From Phycisphaerae bacterium (GTDB lineage Bacteria > Planctomycetota > Phycisphaerae > SM23-33), in contig DRGC01000024.1 in the NCBI GenBank assembly GCA_011050235.1, forward strand, positions 1 through 58,164: a DNA stretch of 58,164 bases, written 5' to 3'. This document shows positions 26,545 through 34,927 of this stretch, piece after piece. Below the pieces are notes generated by a model. It saw only the letters and a program-made list of their open reading frames with translations. It had not been told where the DNA came from and did not search any database. Position numbers and translations under genes: made by a program. The stretch's first letter is position 1; the number at the start of each line of letters is the position of its first letter.

Positions 26545-27967
26545 GCCGACCGGCTTCATCGAGCACGGCCGGGAGGAGGTCGGCCATCGACCCGTCGAGG
26601 AGCGCGTCGGCGACTGGTTCGAGGTCGATCTGCCGCTGCCGCTGGAGGCGATGCTTCGCCAGGCGTCGCGGTGCATGGACTGCGGCGTGCCGTTTTGCCA
26701 CGGCGCGGGCTGCCCGCTGGGCAATCGCGTTCCGGAGATAAACGACCTGGTCTATCGCGGGCGATGGCGCGAGGCGTCGGAGATTCTGCACGCCACGAAC
26801 AACTTCCCCGAGATTACCGGGCGGGTGTGCCCGGCCCCGTGCGAGGCCGCCTGCACCTTGACGATCAACGACGACCCGGTGCTGATTCGCCATATCGAGC
26901 TTCAAATTGCTACGCGGGCGTTCGAAGAAGGCTGGATCGTCCCGCTTCGGCCGCGCGAGGCGACGGGCAAGAGCGTGGCCGTGGTCGGTTCGGGCCCGGC
27001 GGGTCTGGCCGCCGCCCAGCAGTTGGCGCGGGCGGGACACCGCGTGGTCGTGTTCGAGAAATCCGACCGCATCGGCGGCCTGCTGCGGTACGGGATCCCC
27101 GACTTCAAGCTGGATAAGCGCACGCTCGATCGCCGGCTGGAGCAACTGAAGGCCGAGGGTGTCGTCTTTCAGGCGGGGGTGACCGTCGGCGAGGATATCT
27201 CCGCCCGCTATCTCCGCAAGTCCTACGATGCGGTCTGCCTGACCGTCGGCGCCGGCGAGCCCCGCGACCTGGCGGCGCCGGGGCGGAGCTACGAGAACGT
27301 GCATTTCGCGATGACGTACCTGACGCAGCAGAATCGTATCAACGCCGGCGATGAGATCCCCTCCGATGAGCAGATCACCGCCCACGACAAGATCGTGGTC
27401 GTCATTGGCGGGGGCGATACCGGCAGCGACTGCGTGGGGACGGCCATTCGCCAGGGGGCCAAGGAGGTGCACCAGTTCGAGATTCTACCCAAGCCCCCCG
27501 ACCAACGGGCGGAATCGGACCTGTGGCCGGACTGGCCCACGGTCCTCAGGACGACCACCTCGCACGAGGAAGGCTGCCGCCGCCGCTGGTGTGTCAAGAC
27601 GACCAAGCTTTCCGGGCGGGGCGTCCGGGCCGAAAAACTGCACGGCGCGGAGGTCGCCTGGGAGCAGTCGGCCGATGGGCAATGGTCGATGACCGACGCG
27701 CCCGACTCGGAGTTCACCATGAAGGTCGACCTCGTCCTGCTGGCGATGGGGTTCCTGCACGTCCCCCACACCGGCCTGGTCAACCAGTTCGGCCTGGAGT
27801 TAGACGACCGCGGCAACGTGATGGTGCGGGACCACCACACCAGCGAAGACGGCGTCTTCGCCGCCGGCGACACCGCCGAGGGCGCCTCGCTGGTGGTGCG
27901 GGCCATCGCCTCAGGCCGCAACGCCGCCGCCGCCATCGACGCCTGGCTCGCCGCCAAAGACCGGTAG
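26537..27967 (+). CDS. gltD: Glutamate synthase, small subunit
   Basis: This 476-residue NADPH-oxidising subunit (GTG start) feeds electrons to GltB through FAD and two 4Fe-4S clusters. N-terminal cysteines are present in CMDCGVPFCHGAGCP and later CPAPCEAAC. The FAD-binding loop is VVGSGPAGLAAAQQLARAGH. The second dinucleotide site reads VVIGGGDTGSDC, and the C-terminal motif is GVFAAGDTAEGASLVVRAI. It overlaps the gltB stop by 8 bases, so translation is coupled. It is of usual length. Confidence 0.97.
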   Translation: MGKPTGFIEHGREEVGHRPVEERVGDWFEVDLPLPLEAMLRQASRCMDCGVPFCHGAGCPLGNRVPEINDLVYRGRWREASEILHATNNFPEITGRVCPAPCEAACTLTINDDPVLIRHIELQIATRAFEEGWIVPLRPREATGKSVAVVGSGPAGLAAAQQLARAGHRVVVFEKSDRIGGLLRYGIPDFKLDKRTLDRRLEQLKAEGVVFQAGVTVGEDISARYLRKSYDAVCLTVGAGEPRDLAAPGRSYENVHFAMTYLTQQNRINAGDEIPSDEQITAHDKIVVVIGGGDTGSDCVGTAIRQGAKEVHQFEILPKPPDQRAESDLWPDWPTVLRTTTSHEEGCRRRWCVKTTKLSGRGVRAEKLHGAEVAWEQSADGQWSMTDAPDSEFTMKVDLVLLAMGFLHVPHTGLVNQFGLELDDRGNVMVRDHHTSEDGVFAAGDTAEGASLVVRAIASGRNAAAAIDAWLAAKDR

Positions 27968-28004
27968 CGCCCACACGCCCACAATCCCGTTGGGGCGAAG
28001 GCGG

Positions 28005-28033
28005 TTGACACATATGGGGGCGTCGGCTAAGAA
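28005..28033 (+). promoter_or_regulatory. Possible sigma-70 promoter for the six-helix membrane protein
   Basis: TTGACA (28005-28010), 17-base spacer, TAAGAA (28028-28033). The -35 is perfect and the -10 weak. It lies 45 bases before the ATG at 28078. Confidence 0.4.
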
Positions 28034-28077
28034 CGTACGAGACTTCCCAACCGAATTCTGACGGATGAGATCCCTAT

Positions 28078-28782
28078 ATGAGCGAATCGATAACAGAAAA
28101 CATGCGGGGCCGGCTCCGCTGGTTTCACTTCTGGCCGCTGCTGCTGGGCCCGGCGGCCGTCGGATTGATCGCTTTGGCCAGTCGATACTACGGCGGCATC
28201 GATCCCAGCAACGCCGATTTGAACCATATCCGCCTCGACACACGCTTGGATTGGCTTGCCCCGCGGCTGGCGCTGGCGACGGCGTTCCTATTCTGGGTCC
28301 GGTGCATGGGAACGCGCAATCCGCTGCACATGGTGCTCACGGTTGTCGCCGGTACGCTGCTGCTGCGGGAACTGCACTGGTCGGACGATAACTGGTCGCC
28401 GATTATCAAGAACTCGGCCCCGCCGATTCTGATAGTCTGCGGGATCTGGGCGTGGATCTGGCGAGACCTGCTCAAACGCCCGCTGGCCGACCGGCGACAT
28501 GTGGTGTGGGTGATCACCGCCGCAGCAACGTTCCTACTGGCCCAGTTCATCGAGCGACGCGTGTTCCGATTTGTCCCCGGCGAGGGGCCCATCCATTCCA
28601 AGCTCGAGGAGGCCGTCGAGGTCGCCGGGCACCTGTCGTTGCTGATCGCCGCCTTGATCGGCAGGTGGACCTACTACCTGCCGAACGGCCAAACGTGTTC
28701 GATTAGCGAGGGCTTCTGGGCCGGGCCGACGGGCCAACTCTGGGCGCGCCTGACGGGCAAAGGCCCCAAAGACAGCGACTGA
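28078..28782 (+). CDS. Six-helix membrane protein of unknown function
   Basis: This 234-residue integral membrane protein has about six hydrophobic helices: near residues 15-37, 58-79, 83-100, 118-135, 142-160 and 183-202. Charged loops include KRPLADRRH and ERRVFRFVPGEG. The C-terminus (residues 205-234) is soluble. I do not recognise the family and see no catalytic motif. It stands alone between gltD and the second dispersed element, with its own promoter candidate. Confidence 0.6.
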   Translation: MSESITENMRGRLRWFHFWPLLLGPAAVGLIALASRYYGGIDPSNADLNHIRLDTRLDWLAPRLALATAFLFWVRCMGTRNPLHMVLTVVAGTLLLRELHWSDDNWSPIIKNSAPPILIVCGIWAWIWRDLLKRPLADRRHVVWVITAAATFLLAQFIERRVFRFVPGEGPIHSKLEEAVEVAGHLSLLIAALIGRWTYYLPNGQTCSISEGFWAGPTGQLWARLTGKGPKDSD

Positions 28783-28797
28783 TGTCGCCTATTCCAG

Positions 28798-29172
28798 CCC
28801 GGCGTTACGTAAATCCGTAGCGACCGAGCCGTCAGTTCAGGCCCGAAGGGCCGTCTTGCTTAGCCCAGGGCGAAGCCGTGAGTGTGAGCGCAGCGAGCAG
28901 CCGAACGGCGAGCCCTGGGGAATGAGCCGGCCAACGGGAAAGCCCCAACGGGGCGCCTTGAGGGGCCAGATCGCGCCGGCTGCTTGGATGCGATGGCCTC
29001 AATGATGGTCTCATGCCCATGATCGACAAAGCCAAGACACCCCTTACGGGGCTTGCCGCAACACCGACGATAACCCAGGGCTTGGCCTGACGGCCTACGC
29101 CCTGGGCTACACAAGGGACCCCGTTGGGGCCCAACCATCAACAGGGCCGCGTAATACCTGGCCGGACAGGTC
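28798..29172 (+). repeat. Dispersed GC-rich hairpin element, copy B
   Basis: About 375 bases, highly similar and in the same orientation to copy A at 13785-14157. It has the same series of hairpins (GGCCC-GAA-GGGCC, CCCAGGGC/GCCCTGGG, GCCCC-AAC-GGGGC, GGACCCCGTTGGGGCC) and ends with CTGGCCGGACAGGTC. Like copy A it fills a gap between two convergent genes. No terminal duplication or transposase is seen. Confidence 0.85.
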
Positions 29173-29222
29173 TCAGCCCCGCCGCGCGATACGCGACTGT
29201 GCCCATCCCTCCAAGCCGGAGC

Positions 29223-30305
29223 CTATTCCATGCCGGCGGCCCAGCGTTGGGCCCAGTTTAGGATCGCGTCGGCCTCATCCGGCTGGAACTGCTTGCCCAT
29301 GCACAGCCACACGCCTTCGGGCTTTAAGTGCTCGGCCAGGAGCTTGGCCTCGGCGAAATCGTCGGCGAAGATCTGCACGCCCTTACCGGCGGCCTGGATG
29401 CGCTTGTAGACGTCGATCCAATCCCTGGCGTTGCCCTGTCCGGCGCCGAAGACCCACTGAATGGCGTTCAGGTCGGTCTCCAGCAGCGCGTCCAGGTGCA
29501 CCAGCGCGCCGGGCCCGTCGAGGTGATAGATGCTCCGCTCGAGATGGGCGATCTCATAGTCCAGCATCGGCAGGATGGTCCGCTGGAAGTCGGCCGGCGA
29601 GATCATGCAGATGAAGTCGCACTGCAGGACGAAGCTCTTTCCGGCGTACAGCGTTGGGGTCCAGCTCGTCGACGGCTGACCGGCGGCCGCGATGCGGTCG
29701 TAGATGTCGTCGTACATCAGCGCGAAGTCGTCCCGCACATGGTCGCAGGCGGCGTCGATGCCTTTGGGGTCGTCGGCATAGAGCAGCGCCAACTGCTGCG
29801 GGTCGAGCAGGCTGGCGAGCAGATCGCCGTTGGTGTGCATGTCGGTCAGGCCGGTGATCCACTTGCCCCGCCCGCGCTCGAGTGACGCATCCGTCGAAGC
29901 CCGAAGCCAATTCCAATAGAACGCATTCAGGTCGCATGTCAGTTTCAGCACGTCCTGGCAGGTCTGGACGATGGGGATCGCCCAGGTCGTGCCCGGGCTG
30001 AACTCCAGCTCGCAGCCATAGCAGGTGGCGCAGATCTCCGGCCCGACGCCGGGATCGTAACTCGGGAAGGTGTCCCCGACAAAGACGCGCCCATCCAGGT
30101 TGGCCTCCGTGCAATCAAGCTGGTACTCGACGTCCAGCCACCGGTCGCGGAGCGTGGGGTAGGTTCTCTCGGGCGGCTTGTTGCGCGGCTCGCGTTGTCG
30201 GGCCGCGGACAGGCTGACCAGCGGGCGGTCGATAATCTCGCACTGCCACCACGCCTCGAAGCGTTCGAGGATCTTCGGGAACTCCGGCACCGTTGTCAGT
30301 TCCAT
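29223..30305 (-). CDS. Uroporphyrinogen decarboxylase-fold protein (UroD/MtaA/CmuA type)
   Basis: The start is the ATG at 30305 (360 residues), with AGGAGA 6 bases upstream; a GTG at 30311 is too close to that site. The pattern resembles the UroD-like methyltransferase superfamily seen in planctomycetes: FEAWWQCEIIDRPLVSLSA near the N-terminus, SYDPGVGPEI, WITGLTDMHTNGDLLASLLDP, and near the C-terminus HLDGPGALVHLDALLETDLNAIQWVFGAGQG. Members of this fold handle tetrapyrroles or transfer methyl groups to corrinoids, but many planctomycete copies are uncharacterised. There is no corrinoid protein gene next to it, so the substrate is unknown. It is divergent from the GH130 gene. Confidence 0.75.
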   Translation of the reverse strand: MELTTVPEFPKILERFEAWWQCEIIDRPLVSLSAARQREPRNKPPERTYPTLRDRWLDVEYQLDCTEANLDGRVFVGDTFPSYDPGVGPEICATCYGCELEFSPGTTWAIPIVQTCQDVLKLTCDLNAFYWNWLRASTDASLERGRGKWITGLTDMHTNGDLLASLLDPQQLALLYADDPKGIDAACDHVRDDFALMYDDIYDRIAAAGQPSTSWTPTLYAGKSFVLQCDFICMISPADFQRTILPMLDYEIAHLERSIYHLDGPGALVHLDALLETDLNAIQWVFGAGQGNARDWIDVYKRIQAAGKGVQIFADDFAEAKLLAEHLKPEGVWLCMGKQFQPDEADAILNWAQRWAAGME

Positions 30306-30330
30306 GCGCACTCTCCTGAAATATCACGCC

Positions 30331-30358
30331 AGTGTAGATCCCCGGCAGCGCAGATCAA
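30331..30358 (-). promoter_or_regulatory. Sigma-70 promoter of the UroD-fold gene
   Basis: On the minus strand: TTGATC (30358-30353), 16-base spacer, TACACT (30336-30331), 25 bases before the ATG. Confidence 0.5.
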
Positions 30359-30403
30359 TAACCCGCTTGAGCGCAGGCAACGGGTGAGCTGCATTCTTTG
30401 GTT

Positions 30404-30447
30404 TCTTCGTGCTTCGAATTTGTTTCGGATTTCGAGTTTCGAATTTG
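30404..30447 (+). repeat. TTCG-rich low-complexity repeat, upstream of GH130
   Basis: Degenerate reiteration of TTTCG, TTCGAATTT and TTCGTGCTTCG units, markedly AT-rich compared with its surroundings. A similar tract follows the GH130 gene at 31643-31690. Confidence 0.6.
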
Positions 30448-30481
30448 AACCTCACAGGCCCTTGGCTATGGGGTTGCTCGA

Positions 30482-30511
30482 TTGAGCATCTCCGTCGGTT
30501 TGGGGTATACT
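30482..30511 (+). promoter_or_regulatory. Sigma-70 promoter of the GH130 gene, close to the start codon
   Basis: TTGAGC (30482-30487), 18-base spacer, TATACT (30506-30511). The predicted transcript begins about 4 bases before the ATG at 30522, with no ribosome-binding site, so the mRNA is likely leaderless. Confidence 0.6.
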
Positions 30512-30521
30512 GCCGACCGCC

Positions 30522-31568
30522 ATGCCGCTAGAACGCCTCGACGCCAACCCGCTGCTCACGCCCGATGACCTCCAGCCGACGCGCGACGATCTGGAAATCT
30601 ACTGCACGCTCAACCCGGGGGCCGTTCGCTTCGGCGATGAGATTCTGTTGATGGTCCGCGTGGGCGAGCGGCCGATCCCTGTTGACGGGTCGGTGGCCTC
30701 GGTGCATTTCGACGCCGACACCGGCGAATTGGATATCCGGCAGTTTCGGCATGATGACCCCGACCTCGACCGCCGCGACAACCGAGCGTGGTATTACCGG
30801 GGCCGACTCGTGCTTTCGAGCATGTCGCATTTGCGAATCGCTCGCAGCACCGACGGGGTGACCTTCACCTTCGACCCGACCCCGGCGATTCGTCCTTCGA
30901 CGCCCTACGAGGCCCAGGGCTGCGAGGACGCGCGGATCACGTTCATCGACGGCCGGTACCTGATTGCCTACACAGCCGTCTCGGAAATGGGCGTAACGGT
31001 CGCGCTGGCGACGACGACGGACTTCGTGACGTTCGAAAAGCACGGCGTGATCTTCCCGCCGACGCAGAAGGACGTGTGCATCTTCCCCGAGACAATCGAC
31101 GGCCTGTACGTCTGCCGCCATCGGCCCTACAAGAGCGAGTTCTCCCCGGCGTCGATCTGGACGGCCAGCTCGCCCGACCTGCTGAACTGGGGCCGACACC
31201 ACCTGACGCTGGCCCCGACGCCAGGCACGTGGGAGGGCGACCGCGTCGGCTGCGGCGCCCCGCCGATCAGGACGCCCGACGGCTGGCTGGAGATCTACCA
31301 CGCCGCCGACGCGGACCAGACCTATCACCTCGGCGCGATGCTGAGCGATCTGGCCCATCCCGAGCGGCTGCTGACCCGCAGCAGCAGCCCGATCCTCGAG
31401 CCGCAGGCGGATTACGAACTGAAGGGCGTCTTCAGCAACTGCGTGTTCCACAACGGCCTGATCGTCGATGCCGACGGGACGATGACGGTCTACTACGGCG
31501 CCGCCGACCGCATCTGCGCCGCAGCGGCAACCACGGTCGATGAGATGGTGGCGGCGGCGAAGAGTTGA
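30522..31568 (+). CDS. Glycoside hydrolase family 130 protein (beta-mannoside phosphorylase type)
   Basis: This 348-residue five-bladed beta-propeller enzyme belongs to family GH130, whose members phosphorolyse or hydrolyse beta-mannosidic links in the cytoplasm. The family pattern is visible: RLDANPLLTPDDL at the start, FNPGAVRFGDEILLMVRV-like sequence near residue 30 (here LNPGAVRF), then GCEDARITFIDGRYLIAYTAV, which carries the conserved EDxR motif, and the late GVFSNCVFHNGLIVD segment. Which mannoside it uses cannot be read from the sequence. It stands alone between two TTCG-rich tracts, upstream of a glycosyltransferase. Confidence 0.88.
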   Translation: MPLERLDANPLLTPDDLQPTRDDLEIYCTLNPGAVRFGDEILLMVRVGERPIPVDGSVASVHFDADTGELDIRQFRHDDPDLDRRDNRAWYYRGRLVLSSMSHLRIARSTDGVTFTFDPTPAIRPSTPYEAQGCEDARITFIDGRYLIAYTAVSEMGVTVALATTTDFVTFEKHGVIFPPTQKDVCIFPETIDGLYVCRHRPYKSEFSPASIWTASSPDLLNWGRHHLTLAPTPGTWEGDRVGCGAPPIRTPDGWLEIYHAADADQTYHLGAMLSDLAHPERLLTRSSSPILEPQADYELKGVFSNCVFHNGLIVDADGTMTVYYGAADRICAAAATTVDEMVAAAKS

Positions 31569-31580
31569 CAGGCGGCGGTG

Positions 31581-31690
31581 GAAATCCGAAGCACGAATGC
31601 CCCAAACACAGCGGCATGGATCATTCGTAGCTGTCTGCACTATTCGAATTTCGTATTTCGTGCTTGTTTCGTATTTCGAATTTCGGATTT
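31581..31690 (+). repeat. TTCG-rich tract with inverted arm, downstream of GH130
   Basis: The right part (31643-31690) repeats TTCGAATTTCG and TTTCGTATTTCG units like the tract at 30404. The left part (31581-31599, AAATCCGAAGCACGAA) is an imperfect inverted copy, so the segment can form a long interrupted hairpin, possibly a terminator. Confidence 0.5.
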
Positions 31691-31728
31691 AACGAAAAGG
31701 GCAACGTCTCTTCTTGCAGTGGACGGCC

Positions 31729-32865
31729 ATGGTGATTCGCATTTGCCAACTTATTACGGAGCTGCAGCCCGGCGGGGCGGAGCGATGTGTCTACGAACTG
31801 GCGACGCGCCTGGACGGCGAGACGTTCGACGTTCAGGTGGTTGCCCTGCGGGGTGGGGCGTTTGTTGAGAAGCTCGAATCAGCCGGGGTGAAGGTGAAAG
31901 TCCTCGATATCGGCGGGAAGTTCAACCCGCTGCTGCCGCTGAAGCTTCGACAGCTCGTCAAGTGGCTTCGGAGGGAGCGAATCGAGCTGCTGCACACGCA
32001 TCTGTTCCACGCCGACCTGGCGGGGCGGCTGGCTGCGCCAAAGGCGGGTGTTCCACATCTGGTGCACACGGTCCACGTGGCCGAGCGGCGATTCCGGCCG
32101 TGGCAGTTCGCGTTCGCCCGCTGGGCCCGGCGGCGATGCGAGAAGATCGTGTGTGTTTCGCCATCGGTGATGCAGTGGCACAGCCGGCGAAGCAAGCTGC
32201 CCGATGAGTGCTACGAGGTCATCGCCAACGGTATCGACGTCGACGCGTTCGTCCGCGACGATGCAGCCCGGCGGCGGCTGCGAAGTGAATGGGGCATCGG
32301 CGAGGGGGACCCCGTGGCTGTGTTCGTGGGCCGACTCGATCCGCAAAAGGGCATCGACGTTCTGCTGGCCGCAGCCGGGCGGCTGGCGGAGCAGGGCAGC
32401 AGTCTGCACATCGTCATCGCCGGCGACGGGCCGCAGCGCGGGCGGGTCGAACGGTTTTGCCGAAGCGACGCCGGCCGGCTGTGCCGCTATCTTGGATTTG
32501 TCGGCGATGTCACCGCCGTGCTGAGTGCGGCGGATTTCTTCGTCTTGCCCAGCCGATGGGAGGGCTGGCCTTTGGCGCTGGGCGAGGCGATGGCGGCCGG
32601 GCTGGCGGCGGTCGCTGCGGACGTGCCCGGCATCGGTGATGTTCTGGTCGAGGGCCTGACCGGCGTGATGGTTCCCTCGGAAGATCCCGGCAAGCTGGCC
32701 GACGCCATGGCGATGATCGCCGCCGATGAGCATCTGCGGGACACTCTCGCAGCGGCCGGACACCGGCGAATCAGAGACGAGTTCAGCATCCAAACGAACG
32801 TTGCCAGACACGCTCGTCTGTACGAGGAATTGGCGCGGGGCACAGGGCCTGAGAAGCGGCTTTGA
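31729..32865 (+). CDS. Glycosyltransferase family 4 (GT-B fold)
   Basis: The ATG at 31729 gives 378 residues; a TTG 15 bases earlier is less likely. GT4 enzymes transfer sugars from nucleotide donors to glycans or lipids at the inner membrane. The N-terminal domain opens with ICQLITELQPGGAERCVYEL (acceptor-side loop). The C-terminal domain has VAVFVGRLDPQKGIDVLLAAAGRL and the EX7E motif as EGWPLALGE, then MAAGLAAVAADVPGIGDVL. No signal peptide is seen. The donor and acceptor cannot be told. It lies 160 bases after GH130. Confidence 0.9.
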   Translation: MVIRICQLITELQPGGAERCVYELATRLDGETFDVQVVALRGGAFVEKLESAGVKVKVLDIGGKFNPLLPLKLRQLVKWLRRERIELLHTHLFHADLAGRLAAPKAGVPHLVHTVHVAERRFRPWQFAFARWARRRCEKIVCVSPSVMQWHSRRSKLPDECYEVIANGIDVDAFVRDDAARRRLRSEWGIGEGDPVAVFVGRLDPQKGIDVLLAAAGRLAEQGSSLHIVIAGDGPQRGRVERFCRSDAGRLCRYLGFVGDVTAVLSAADFFVLPSRWEGWPLALGEAMAAGLAAVAADVPGIGDVLVEGLTGVMVPSEDPGKLADAMAMIAADEHLRDTLAAAGHRRIRDEFSIQTNVARHARLYEELARGTGPEKRL

Positions 32866-33098
32866 GGGGCGAGAAACGCTCAGCATCTGAAGCTATGATG
32901 GTCGATAGTGAATGATGTGGCAGGATATCGTTCGTGCAGGCCGCTAGGGCCGCGCAACTGCCACCCTGTAACGCATTTGGCAATTAGGACTTGAGAGATC
33001 GGGTCGGTCGCAGTGCCAAGCGGTTTGGCGGCAGTGGCCCCAACGTCCGCTTGGCGTGGGACGGGAAAAACTCGACGGGAAGAAAATGTTTTTTTTGC
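32866..33098. other. Intergenic region before the dcw cluster
   Basis: No gene is visible. A small hairpin (GCCAA-GCGG-TTTGGC) lies near 33014-33028. Two direct copies of GACGGGAA at 33060 and 33074, and TGGGA at 33057, lie just before the mraZ promoter. MraZ proteins bind TGGGN-type direct repeats before their own gene, but the spacing here does not match the 10-base period, so this is only a weak candidate. Confidence 0.3.
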
Positions 33099-33127
33099 TT
33101 TGTGTTTCCCTGGCAATGGTGTAGATT
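33099..33127 (+). promoter_or_regulatory. Promoter of mraZ and the dcw cluster
   Basis: TTTGTG (33099-33104), 17-base spacer, TAGATT (33122-33127), 38 bases before the mraZ GTG. Confidence 0.5.
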
Positions 33128-33165
33128 CCCTCTCGGTCCCAGTTAGTTCCAGAAAGGCCCACATC

Positions 33166-33630
33166 GTGCCGCTTTTTGTAGGCGAGTTTGAGCAGTCGAT
33201 CGACGACAAGAATCGCTTGTCGATCAGTGCGTCTCTTCGGGAGTTGATCAACACCGAAGATGATGGCTCGAACTTCATCCTGATTCTCGGCCCGGACCGG
33301 CATCTTTGGCTGTATCCGGATCGGTACTACAAGAAGCTTGTGGGCACGATGAAGCGGACGGCGTTGCCGACACGGGACCGGCGAAAGATCGACCTGTGGT
33401 TCGCGATGGCCCGGCTGTTGAAGCCGGACGCGCAGGGCCGGGTCGTCCTGCCGGAGAAATCCATGGAGCGGGCCGTGATCGACAAGAAGATCACGCTGAT
33501 CGGCAACGACGACCACATTGAGATTTGGCCGACCGATGAATACGAGCGCCGCGTCGCTGAAGAACTGCCCACGCTAGGTGAGGCGTTGTACGAAGCGGCG
33601 GATCGCCTGCAGCAGGGCGACGGCGAATGA
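33166..33630 (+). CDS. mraZ: Transcriptional regulator MraZ
   Basis: The GTG at 33166 gives 154 residues; the frame is open upstream, but MraZ begins with VPLFVGEFEQSIDDKNRLSIS, the first of its two AbrB-like DNA-binding repeats. The second repeat is RLLKPDAQGRVVLPEKSMERAV. MraZ binds its own promoter and controls the division and cell-wall cluster. It is the first gene of the cluster, the standard position. A good -35/-10 pair lies about 40 bases upstream. Confidence 0.92.
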   Translation: MPLFVGEFEQSIDDKNRLSISASLRELINTEDDGSNFILILGPDRHLWLYPDRYYKKLVGTMKRTALPTRDRRKIDLWFAMARLLKPDAQGRVVLPEKSMERAVIDKKITLIGNDDHIEIWPTDEYERRVAEELPTLGEALYEAADRLQQGDGE

Positions 33631-33733
33631 AGACAACCGCATAGATGTCAGATGGTCGCAGTCGGTGGATGCGGGATGTCCGCTGTCGGCAGCGATACAG
33701 AGCAGCCGCACCCGGTAGGAAAGGAATCCGAAC

Positions 33734-33976
33734 ATGCTCATCCCCCAGAATGCTTCGAGCGAGTCGTCGTCGCGGCAAGGATGCCGCACGGTCACACTCG
33801 ACGAATTGCGGAAAAGCCTGACCGAGCCAGTGCAATTGAGTGATTGGCATCGGCAGCGCCTGCTGGAGCTAGTCCAAAGGCTTGACCGCGTTCGAGCGCT
33901 GGGGGATGTGTATGCCGGGATTGAGCTGTCTGACAAGGTCGTCGAGGCACTCCATGCGGCAACAGCGAAGCACTAG
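33734..33976 (+). CDS. Small protein of unknown function between mraZ and rsmH
   Basis: An 80-residue reading frame with a good ribosome-binding site (GGAAAGGAA, about 8 bases before the ATG). It ends 14 bases before rsmH. The N-terminus is polar, and the C-terminal two-thirds is predicted helical (DWHRQRLLELVQRLDRVRAL). No membrane segment, metal site or known family is seen. Position and signals make it a likely real gene of the cluster. A role in division is only a guess from position. Confidence 0.55.
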   Translation: MLIPQNASSESSSRQGCRTVTLDELRKSLTEPVQLSDWHRQRLLELVQRLDRVRALGDVYAGIELSDKVVEALHAATAKH

Positions 33977-33990
33977 GCGTATGGGTTGCG

Positions 33991-34899
33991 ATGGACCGCA
34001 GCGACGTTCATACGGCCGTACTGCGGGACGAGGTGGCGGAGCTACTTTGTCCCGCACACCCTAAAGTCCTCGTCGACTGTACGGTGGGGATTGGCGGGCA
34101 CGGCCGGGCACTTCTGGAAGCGGCCGGGCCGGATTCACAACTGATTGGCATGGATGTGGACGAAGACAATCTGCGGCTCGCCAAGGAGCATCTGAAGGAT
34201 TTCGGCGACCGGGTTCGCTTGTTTCGCGCGAACTTTTCCGAAACGGCCGTCGTGTTGGCCGAGGCCAACGTTGCCTCAGCCGACGTGCTGTTGGCCGACC
34301 TGGGCGTTTCGTCCAACCAGTTGGCCGACCCCGAGCGTGGCCTGAGTTTTTCGACGGACGGCCCGCTGGATATGCGGCTGGACGATCGTTTGACGACGAC
34401 GGCGGCCGACCTGGTCAACCGGACGAACGAGAAGGACCTCGCAGACATGATCTATAAATACGGCGAGGAACGATACAGCCGCCGCATCGCGCGCGCCATT
34501 GCCGCTGCTCGCAAGATGGGGCCCCTGGAGCGAACGGGGCAACTGGCCGAGATCGTGCGCCGTGCATATCCGGCGCCCGCCCGTCACCGGCGCCGGGGCG
34601 TCGACCCAGCCACGCGGACATTTCAGGCCTTGCGAATAGTGGTAAATTCCGAGTTAGAAAAGTTGGCAAGATTACTTGAACTATTGCCGGAAATCCTGTC
34701 TATTCACGGTCGAGCGGGAATTATTAGCTTCCATTCACTGGAAGACCGGCTTGTAAAGCAGGCGTTTGTGTCTTGGTCTGCGACAGGCCGAGCAGTTCTG
34801 GTTGAAAAGAAGCCGGTTGTGCCTACGGAACAGGAAGTCCGAGGCAACCCGCGGAGCAGATCGGCAAAGCTCCGTGCGATCATAAAAATCGCTGCATGA
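33991..34899 (+). CDS. rsmH: 16S rRNA (cytosine(1402)-N4)-methyltransferase
   Basis: This 302-residue RsmH (MraW) methylates C1402 of 16S rRNA in the decoding centre using S-adenosylmethionine. Family marks are HTAVLRDEVAELL at the N-terminus, the SAM-binding VDCTVGIGGHGRALLEA, DLGVSSNQLADPERGLSFSTDGPLDMRLD, and the C-terminal IISFHSLEDRLVKQAF and NPRSRSAKLRAI. It is of usual length. It holds the standard second position of dcw clusters, after a small extra gene. Confidence 0.97.
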   Translation: MDRSDVHTAVLRDEVAELLCPAHPKVLVDCTVGIGGHGRALLEAAGPDSQLIGMDVDEDNLRLAKEHLKDFGDRVRLFRANFSETAVVLAEANVASADVLLADLGVSSNQLADPERGLSFSTDGPLDMRLDDRLTTTAADLVNRTNEKDLADMIYKYGEERYSRRIARAIAAARKMGPLERTGQLAEIVRRAYPAPARHRRRGVDPATRTFQALRIVVNSELEKLARLLELLPEILSIHGRAGIISFHSLEDRLVKQAFVSWSATGRAVLVEKKPVVPTEQEVRGNPRSRSAKLRAIIKIAA

Positions 34900-34927
34900 C
34901 CGTGGCTGTCTGGATGGAGCCAAGAAC

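Noticed and set aside
22663-26724. A 1353-codon open frame antisense to gltB
   Set aside because: It is the complement frame of the very GC-rich gltB, rich in arginine, glutamine, histidine and aspartate. The forward strand has unmistakable GltB motifs.
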